DNA of 64,000 nucleotides, taken from assembly GCA_024227235.1 (NCBI GenBank), contig JAAEKY010000421.1:1-64000 (forward strand). Reading direction: 5' to 3'. This document shows, in pieces, positions 53,910 to 64,000 of this stretch. Source of the DNA: Desulfobacteraceae bacterium (GTDB lineage Bacteria; Desulfobacterota; Desulfobacteria; Desulfobacterales; Desulfobacteraceae). Below the pieces are notes generated by a model, which saw only the letters and a program-made list of their open reading frames with translations, had not been told where the DNA came from and searched no databases. Position 1 is the first letter of the stretch; every line of letters starts with the position of its first letter. The position numbers were made by a program, and so were the translations under genes.

Positions 53910-53948
53910 GATGCTCTTTGGCGAATATACTACTAGTAAAAGAGCATC
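53910..53948 (-). terminator. Inverted repeat after gdhA copy 3
   Basis: GATGCTCTTT and AAAGAGCATC form a 10-pair stem with about 19 loop bases, just after the gdhA stop on the minus strand and before LuxR regulator A. No T-run follows, so termination is likely but not certain. Confidence 0.5.
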
Positions 53949-53964
53949 AATTCATTATCTAAAC

Positions 53965-58405
<4,441 letters not shown>

Positions 58406-58539
58406 CTTCAGGCATACTTTTTGGTTAAATAAAATCTATAACGACCTTTGTTCTCCCCGGTACTATTATAAAAAGCGATCAATCTTTTCCTCTAAAAATA
58501 AATGTGAGCCATTAAAGGCACCATAAAATTGCAATAGTA

Positions 58540-58560
58540 ATACGTAAAAATTTTACGCAT
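58540..58560. promoter_or_regulatory. Palindrome ATACGT-N9-ACGCAT, site B
   Basis: Same 21-bp layout as sites A and C, one mismatch in the left arm. 135 bp before the PEP-binding gene (58405, minus). Confidence 0.55.
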
Positions 58561-58622
58561 TATGTCTAAGTATTAATAATGCTAATTTGAGCTTTAAACA
58601 ACGCGATAAAACCACACTATCA

Positions 58623-58643
58623 ATGCGTATATATTTCACGCAT
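58623..58643. promoter_or_regulatory. Palindrome ATGCGT-N9-ACGCAT, site C
   Basis: Perfect arms and the same nine-base AT-rich centre length as site A. 218 bp before the PEP-binding gene and 83 bp from site B. Confidence 0.6.
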
Positions 58644-58991
58644 TCGGTAACCGAAAGCTGTATAAAAAACATGGCAATGAGAGGTGTAACTGTTGCAATA
58701 AGGATAAAGGTCAATCTTGATTTCATTCACCTGGATGTCACTTTTGGTGAAGTTCCGGGAACAGTGTTTCTGTGTTATAGTTTTTTTCCCGAAGAGAAAA
58801 TCATGAAGTTCCCTCTTCTTTGTAATCAAGGTTTTGCGGTAGACGACTTCAATAGTAACCTTGATATATTGAATATAAAATCGTTATAATGTTTAGAACA
58901 TTAGGGCTAAGATAAGGAAAAGAAAGATATGTCGATATTTAACAGCTGGAAAGGAAGCGATTACAAAAAATTCAATAAAATAAAAAACACA

Positions 58992-59876
58992 TTACAGCGC
59001 TTTAAGATATGTGGCAAGGTTCACTTTTTGATTAACTATCCCCAGTTTTTTACGGATATAATTTCTATAGGTTTCTACACTCCTATAAGAAATATTCAAT
59101 AATTCGGCAGTCTCTTTGGAAGACATTCCCGCTTTTATTGTATTGCAAATTTCAATTTCCCGGGGGGTCATTTTATACATTTGCCTTGAAATTTCATTTC
59201 CAAATGAAGAGGTTATGGCTCGTATGTTTTTTTCCAATAACATGATATACGATTGATCTAATTGGGAACCTTTATTTTTCAGTTTCATTAATAGCGGTAA
59301 TAGCAGTTGATCTACATTTTTCAACACCCTGTTTTCCATATTCTTTTTTTCAGATAGCAGTTGATTCATTAACTCCCTTAAAGCAATATTCTTCTCTTCC
59401 AGCAAAACGTTCTGTTTTTTTAGTCTTTTTTCTCTTTTAAGAAGCGATTTTTCCGCTTGTTTTTGTTCGGTAGTTCTCCCCAATCTCTCGGCGATAGCAT
59501 TGAGCAGGGATCGCTCTTCTTTAAGAAAAGGTCCTTCGTGGGATTTTGGCATTTCTTTCAGATAACAGACGGTTATCGTACCTGTTTTTCTACCATACAC
59601 AATCATCTCAGCAGATTGCTTCCATAACGTGTCTGTAAAATTTTTGGTACTGATTTTTTTATTTTTTGTCGTTAGTTGTGAGCAAGTGATTTCCGGATAT
59701 TGCCACGAAGAGGGTATGAGATTGACAACCCCTTGATATATCTGTTCCAATGAGATATCCGGTTTTTCAACCAATTTAGAAATACCGTAAAGGCAACTGA
59801 TTTCCTTTATCCTTTCTTGCAGGTCATGGGCCTGTTTCATGAGAACAGCTTGCATCGATGATTCTTTATTCTTCAT
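58992..59876 (-). CDS. LuxR-type regulator B, paralogue of A
   Basis: 294 residues with the same layout as regulator A: input domain (RIKEISCLYGISKLVEKPDISLEQIYQG ... SSWQYPEITCSQL), coiled coil, and LuxR HTH (MTPREIEICNTIKAGMSSKETAELLNISYRSVETYRNYIRKKLG, split here by my wording only for the recognition helix YRSVETYRN). The recognition helices of A and B are identical by eye, so both should bind the same DNA. It ends the cupin/HIT-like operon. Confidence 0.85.
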   Translation of the reverse strand: MKNKESSMQAVLMKQAHDLQERIKEISCLYGISKLVEKPDISLEQIYQGVVNLIPSSWQYPEITCSQLTTKNKKISTKNFTDTLWKQSAEMIVYGRKTGTITVCYLKEMPKSHEGPFLKEERSLLNAIAERLGRTTEQKQAEKSLLKREKRLKKQNVLLEEKNIALRELMNQLLSEKKNMENRVLKNVDQLLLPLLMKLKNKGSQLDQSYIMLLEKNIRAITSSFGNEISRQMYKMTPREIEICNTIKAGMSSKETAELLNISYRSVETYRNYIRKKLGIVNQKVNLATYLKAL

Positions 59877-59908
59877 AATTTATTTCCAATAACTAAAAAC
59901 AATTCGAT

Positions 59909-60313
59909 TTACATGTCTCCAAGGTAAGGGGCTATCATCTCGAGTTCATTGGGCATGATGGGTCGCCATGAGATAGCGTAAAGTGTTGCTGGAATTACTT
60001 TGGGGTCTGGGTGCAGCCGAGTAACCCTGATCGTGTTATCTATTTCAACCCACAGTGTTTTTTCTAAATCAAGGTCATATTTTTTAGAAATTTTTTGTGC
60101 AAAATTATGAATATAGTTTCGTAAAGAGGTGTTCATGGCAGGATTGCTTTTAGCATTTTTTAAGATAACAGCAATAGGAACAAGGTAGCTGATATTATTA
60201 TCTGCTGCAAGGTCGACAATTTTTACATGGTATGATCCAGGCCACCATGAAACAGGTTTTTCGCCATTTTTACTTTTCCCGTCCCAGTCATAAATAAAGT
60301 CATGCAGAATCAT
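59909..60313 (-). CDS. Hypothetical protein of the cupin/HIT-like operon
   Basis: 134 residues, no membrane or metal motif. Tryptophan-rich start (DFIYDWDGKSKNGEKPVSWWPGSY) and a plain alpha/beta body ending ISWRPIMPNELEMIAPYLGD. Family not recognised. It starts 17 bases after the 538-residue gene and is followed 33 bases later by regulator B, so it sits in one operon. Confidence 0.65.
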   Translation of the reverse strand: MILHDFIYDWDGKSKNGEKPVSWWPGSYHVKIVDLAADNNISYLVPIAVILKNAKSNPAMNTSLRNYIHNFAQKISKKYDLDLEKTLWVEIDNTIRVTRLHPDPKVIPATLYAISWRPIMPNELEMIAPYLGDM

Positions 60314-60329
60314 TTTTTTAATTCCATAG

Positions 60330-61946
60330 TTAAAGGGTTTTTAGTGCCATTCTACATGCATGGGCAACGTCCTCTGGATAGCATCCACTGATCCATCTTA
60401 ACTGGGCTTCGGAAAAAGTTCCAGGAGCATATGGAAGCCTTGGAATAAATGAATATAGAAGATGCTGATCTTTGTTTAATATATCAAAACGTGATGAAAA
60501 TTCAATAGCGGTCACCATTTTTGCACCAAGGAATTCAAGTGTTTTTACAGCAGCTAATATGGCCTTGTCCAGAGAGTTCCGCATTGGAATGTTGGCTTCA
60601 ATAATATTGCCGCAAAGGGTTTTAGGCATAAGCTGAAGTTCCCATTCAGAAATTTGGGCTTTAGGAACAAACAATAAGATATGATCATCTTCCATTAAAA
60701 TCAGGGAGGATTCACCCGCTAATTTTCTATCGGTTCTCTTATTGTTTTTTATAGAATTGATATAATTTTTAAAAAAGTTTTGGCCTGTCTCCTTCCTGTA
60801 TTGTCCGATAAATTCCTTTATCATGTCACCACAGGCAAAAGACGGCAGCGTGCCTCCGGAATCAATTTGAACATGTTTTGGGACCATTGCATTTTGTTGA
60901 TGGATCATCTGGTGAGACGCGTGTAGTCTGTGACCGGATTGAGCATACCCATATCCAAAGTTCCACCCCCAAAGGCTACTATTGAATTGTAAAGATGCTT
61001 CAGGGTTATTTTGAAGTTTTGATTGTATTTTTATTCTCAAATCTTCAAGTTCGCTATCAGCCATACATTTTTTTTTGTCAGGTAATCCAATGCCAAGCTC
61101 TGCTGCAAGTCTTGTGAATGCGCGCTGATAATAAAGATGGCGGATGCCTTTCATATCTTCACAGCTAAGATCTTGAGTTGTGTATCGGATGGCATCGTTG
61201 GCCATATTGGATGCAAAATGTCCCCAGGGAATATAAGAGTTTCGCCTTAAATATTCAAACACATGAGTATTTTTATCTTCTGACAGATACTCTCCGGTGA
61301 TCTCATTATTGCCTTGTACCCCAGGCTTCAGGACGAGTGTGTTTTTATAATTGTTCGGAAGATTAGGGTTGTTCACAAGTACTTCAAAAAGTTCATGATC
61401 AAAGATGTCTGGAATGGCTTTGTTATTTCGATTCTTTTTATATCCGATTCCTATAGGTTCGTCGTCATTTGGGTTGATCATGATGTTGCAGGTTTTTTTG
61501 GCCAGTAAAATTAATTCTTCAGGGTCTGTTGAGGCTTGTGCAAGTGCAATAAGTAATGGGTGGGGCAGTATGTCGAGAAGTGCAGCTTTCTCTTTTATGC
61601 TTTTATTCTCTTGGAAAGCATCGAAGTTTTTAAGGAAAGAACAGGGTTCCGTTCCTAAAATTTTGATTGTTTCAGGGTGGTCAGCTTTTTGATCCGCCCA
61701 TGCTGAGTTTATATAAGTTGTTCCTCTAAACGAGAATGGGTTCGCAATTTCATAAATGATGTCTGCATTGGGTTCATAAAGATCGTTTTCGGGAAAATTG
61801 ATAGTGTTGTCAATATCTGTGCCGTCATCAAGCTTTCCAAGAGATGAAAAATAGTTATTGCCTCTTAAGTTTTTTACGTGAAAGTGGGGTTTGTGGATTC
61901 CCACAATAAACCGGCCGTCTTTTCCCACACATGATCGAATACCCAT
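60330..61946 (-). CDS. Large protein with a HIT/GalT-like histidine motif
   Basis: 538 residues, soluble. At about 338-351 a dense histidine cluster (SGHRLHASHQMIHQQ) resembles the HxHxQ-type nucleotide-transfer motif of HIT/GalT proteins, and conserved-looking patches surround it (YIPWGHFASNMANDAIRY; SSLWGWNFGYGYAQ). A GalT/ATP-adenylyltransferase-like nucleotidyl transfer or phosphorylase role is my inference only. Four-base ATGA-type coupling to the cupin gene ahead of it. I do not recognise a named family. Confidence 0.6.
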   Translation of the reverse strand: MGIRSCVGKDGRFIVGIHKPHFHVKNLRGNNYFSSLGKLDDGTDIDNTINFPENDLYEPNADIIYEIANPFSFRGTTYINSAWADQKADHPETIKILGTEPCSFLKNFDAFQENKSIKEKAALLDILPHPLLIALAQASTDPEELILLAKKTCNIMINPNDDEPIGIGYKKNRNNKAIPDIFDHELFEVLVNNPNLPNNYKNTLVLKPGVQGNNEITGEYLSEDKNTHVFEYLRRNSYIPWGHFASNMANDAIRYTTQDLSCEDMKGIRHLYYQRAFTRLAAELGIGLPDKKKCMADSELEDLRIKIQSKLQNNPEASLQFNSSLWGWNFGYGYAQSGHRLHASHQMIHQQNAMVPKHVQIDSGGTLPSFACGDMIKEFIGQYRKETGQNFFKNYINSIKNNKRTDRKLAGESSLILMEDDHILLFVPKAQISEWELQLMPKTLCGNIIEANIPMRNSLDKAILAAVKTLEFLGAKMVTAIEFSSRFDILNKDQHLLYSFIPRLPYAPGTFSEAQLRWISGCYPEDVAHACRMALKTL

Positions 61947-62296
61947 TACAGTTCAGGTGCGCCTGAAGGTATCAAACAGACAAAAGTAAATATTTCGTCA
62001 GAGATGTTTCTAAACTGATGCTCAATGTTTGCTGGAACAAATACTGCCGACCCTTTAGAAAGCGGATACCATTCGGATTCTATAAACACTTCCCCTGTGC
62101 CTGTATGAACAAAGACTTCATGCTCCCATTCGTGAGTATGTTTGGGTGTGTAGCCGTCCTTGCCTATTTCAAATACTCTCATGCAAAAGTTTTTTGCATG
62201 ATCTTCTTTTCCGATCATCAATCTGCCAGCCACATTTTTAACCATTTCGTTGTCCATGACAACCGGCAAAACATCTTTATAATTAACAACTTTCAT
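61946..62296 (-). CDS. Cupin-domain protein
   Basis: 116 residues forming one small cupin barrel: motif 1 PKHTHEWEHEVFVHTGTGEV supplies His, His, Glu and His-type metal ligands, and motif 2 FVPANIEHQFRN the last His. It probably binds a divalent metal and a small ligand. Ribosome binding site GGGAG. First gene of the operon leading through the HIT-like protein to LuxR regulator B; its stop overlaps the next start. It may sense or modify the metabolite that the operon handles. Confidence 0.8.
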   Translation of the reverse strand: MKVVNYKDVLPVVMDNEMVKNVAGRLMIGKEDHAKNFCMRVFEIGKDGYTPKHTHEWEHEVFVHTGTGEVFIESEWYPLSKGSAVFVPANIEHQFRNISDEIFTFVCLIPSGAPEL

Positions 62297-62551
62297 ATAT
62301 GATTCTCCCTTTGCTTAGCCAGGTAAATTAAGTATTTTCCATAAACGAATAATATTAAAATAAATATGCTATTCATTATAGAATTGTCAATGGGATTGGA
62401 TTTAGGCCAAGCATGCCGAATTTCATAATTTTTTATAAATGATTTGATTGTAAACTGTTGCCTTCTCTGCTATATTTTATCAATCATCTCAATGCAATAG
62501 AAAAATATATAGAATTATCTTCCTCAATTTGTTTAAAGAGAGCTAAAAAAA

Positions 62552-63595
62552 ATGAAAAACAACCTCTTGGGAGAAAAGACAATAGCAGACAGTATTTCGC
62601 TGGAAATCCTGACATCAAATATTAAACTCCCCCCCATCCCGGCCAACGGGGCGAAATTATTGGAAATGGTTCAACAGCCCATGGATAAAATAGACATTTC
62701 TGCTTTTGCCAAACTTGTGGAGGCAGATCCAGGGCTTTTAGCTAAAGTTTTACAAATGGCAAATTCTCCTTATTACAGCGCGATGGATGAAATTGTCAGC
62801 TTGAAGGCGGCTATTACCCGTATCGGTTTGTCTGAGGCAATCCAATCGGTCAGCCTGTTCTTTTTCCAGAAAATGCTGCCCAAGTTTCCCTCTATTGAGG
62901 GGTTCTCATCCAAAGAATATTGGGCTTTTTCCTGGTCATGCGCTATCGCAAACAGACGTCTTGGGCACCCCAATTTAGGAATGAGTGTACTGCCTGGAGA
63001 GCTTTATATCACAGGGTTGCTCCATGGCATGGGCAAACTCTTAATTGCCCTTCATTATCCCCATGAATTTTCTAAATGTGTTAAAAGGGCCAGGGACCAT
63101 AAGCAGCCGTTATATAAAGTGGAGCAGGATGTGTTTGGAACCACAGACGCCTTTATCGCTTCAAAGATTATGGAATCCTGGAATTTACCAGCCAATATCT
63201 GTGCAGGCGTGGCTTTTCATCAGATGCCTGGAAAGGCACCAGTTAAATACAGAAGCATCGCAGCCTTGACTCAATATGCCTATTGCCTGGCGGTTCAATC
63301 AGGAATCGGACACAGTGGTGATGGGAGTATAAAGAAGCTTTCGGCCACCTATGTTTGCAAACACCCCAAATTGAAGGCATTTAAGGGAGATCGCCAAGAA
63401 AAGCTGGCTGAGGAAATATTAACATCTTTGGAGGAAAAGTCTGAAAGTGTTACCGGCGTTTCTTCTAAATCCAAAGCCAAAAAATCTGATGGAAAAGATA
63501 GAAGGGCAATAAGTTCTGCAAAGAATTCTATTTCGCGCAAGCCAGATAAAAAAGGTTTTTTAGTTCGGATCTGGTCTTGGATAATTGGCAACTGA
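62552..63595 (+). CDS. HDOD-domain protein
   Basis: 347 residues. An HDOD domain spans about 15-235: LPPIPANGAKLLEMVQ, LVEADPGLLAKVLQMANSPYY, GLLHGMGKLL and GVAFHQMPG. HDOD proteins are signalling relatives of HD hydrolases and usually lack the full metal site. The C-terminus (about 285-335) is basic and low-complexity (KSKAKKSDGKDRR). An H-NOX gene follows 60 bases later on the same strand, so it may act downstream of gas sensing. Confidence 0.88.
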   Translation: MKNNLLGEKTIADSISLEILTSNIKLPPIPANGAKLLEMVQQPMDKIDISAFAKLVEADPGLLAKVLQMANSPYYSAMDEIVSLKAAITRIGLSEAIQSVSLFFFQKMLPKFPSIEGFSSKEYWAFSWSCAIANRRLGHPNLGMSVLPGELYITGLLHGMGKLLIALHYPHEFSKCVKRARDHKQPLYKVEQDVFGTTDAFIASKIMESWNLPANICAGVAFHQMPGKAPVKYRSIAALTQYAYCLAVQSGIGHSGDGSIKKLSATYVCKHPKLKAFKGDRQEKLAEEILTSLEEKSESVTGVSSKSKAKKSDGKDRRAISSAKNSISRKPDKKGFLVRIWSWIIGN

Positions 63596-63655
63596 CTTAT
63601 TCATTAATATGATCATTCAATCAATATTAAATATCAAAATTTGAGGGGAAGAAAA

Positions 63656-64000
63656 ATGAAAGGCATTGTATTTAATATGTTAGAAGATCTTATCATAGAA
63701 AAATTTGGAGAAGAAACAATAGAAGAAATATACTCTGATGTTAAATTCTCCGGCGATGTCCTGCCGTTTATTAGTCCTGAAACATATCCAGATTCGGACT
63801 TATTTACAATATTGGATTCACTAGTCCAAAAAACATCAATTCCAGTTGATGACTTGATTTTTGAGTTTGGGAAATTCATGTTTCCGGTTTTTTTTAAGAA
63901 ATACCCAGTGTTTTTTGAAAATATAATTTCGCCCATCGAGTTTCTGAAATCTGTGAATGATATTATTCATGTTGAGGTAAAAAAATTTTTCGAAAATGCC
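63656..64000 (+). CDS. H-NOX haem NO/O2-sensor, 5' part
   Basis: 115 residues, running off the right edge. The start MKGIVFNMLEDLIIEKFGEE is the standard H-NOX (HNOB) N-terminus, and DIIHVEVKKFF supplies the proximal haem histidine near residue 105. GAGGGGAAG lies just before ATG 63656. H-NOX binds NO (or O2) on haem and signals to a partner; the downstream domain or gene is outside the window. The distal half with YxSxR has not been reached. Confidence 0.92.
   Translation, partial: MKGIVFNMLEDLIIEKFGEETIEEIYSDVKFSGDVLPFISPETYPDSDLFTILDSLVQKTSIPVDDLIFEFGKFMFPVFFKKYPVFFENIISPIEFLKSVNDIIHVEVKKFFENA

Larger units (their letters stand above)
58406..58991. other. Regulatory spacer upstream of the PEP-binding gene
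   Basis: 586 bases. Carries palindrome sites B and C (below). A 100-codon plus-strand frame (58587-58889) runs across site C, lacks a ribosome binding site and resembles nothing I know, so I do not call it. Confidence 0.4.

Noticed and set aside
58587-58889. 100-codon plus-strand frame
   Set aside because: Runs over palindrome site C and lacks a ribosome binding site.

Overview
The window reads as chromosome of an anaerobic, AT-rich deltaproteobacterium, most likely a Desulfobacteraceae-type sulfate reducer. This is inferred from gene content: an HdrD/GlpC-like iron-sulfur protein, a pterin-dependent methyltransferase, ferredoxin-nitroreductase, cobamide genes, a probable UGA-encoded selenoprotein, many sigma-54 regulators and a PEP-CTERM protein. 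I see no rRNA, tRNA, CRISPR array or intact insertion sequence.

Layout. 1-5.3 kb: the end of a membrane protein (AzlD-like?), a TrmB regulator and a LysE exporter; then the phage-shock genes pspABC divergent from pspF, with a sigma-54 promoter and three 20-bp-phased repeats between them; then a second LysE exporter. 5.3-11.5 kb: a CHASE3-HAMP-PAS-GGDEF diguanylate cyclase, a CHASE4-HAMP sensor with a Cys4 tail, a PEP-CTERM surface protein flanked by a 35-bp repeat, and several long gene-poor gaps. 11.5-24.5 kb: an MltD-like transglycosylase, an aminotransferase, a 60-codon gene with an in-frame UGA and a SECIS-like hairpin, argG divergent from argR, an Hdr-like protein and sbcDC. 24.5-31.1 kb: an MFS transporter with a ferredoxin-nitroreductase, a lipoprotein, an AcsE-like methyltransferase, an ABC-F ATPase and a MarR-GNAT fusion. 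31.1-36.7 kb: a cobalamin-riboswitch operon (TrpD-like transferase with an N-terminal frameshift at an A9 run, a small protein, a dehydrogenase-CobT fusion), then a DMT transporter and a MaoC-like dehydratase.

36.7-62.3 kb is one nitrogen/redox regulatory neighbourhood. It holds three glutamate dehydrogenases (37.1, 39.7 and 55.3 kb), two histidine kinase/sigma-54 regulator pairs, and a transhydrogenase operon (HEAT-pntA-pntAB-pntB) behind a near-perfect sigma-54 promoter with a strong upstream palindrome. The PntB protein carries two tandem NADP(H)-binding domains. Two paralogous LuxR-type regulators accompany a GAF protein, a receiver-like/PEP-binding protein and a cupin/HIT-like operon. 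The palindrome ATGCGT-N9-ACGCAT, present three times near these genes, is a candidate operator. 62.5-64 kb: an HDOD protein followed by an H-NOX (haem NO/O2 sensor) gene that runs off the window.

The observations I rank highest are the candidate selenoprotein (15195-15377), the riboswitch-controlled TrpD-like/dehydrogenase-CobT operon, the double-domain-III PntB, and the LuxR/palindrome regulon at 51-62 kb.
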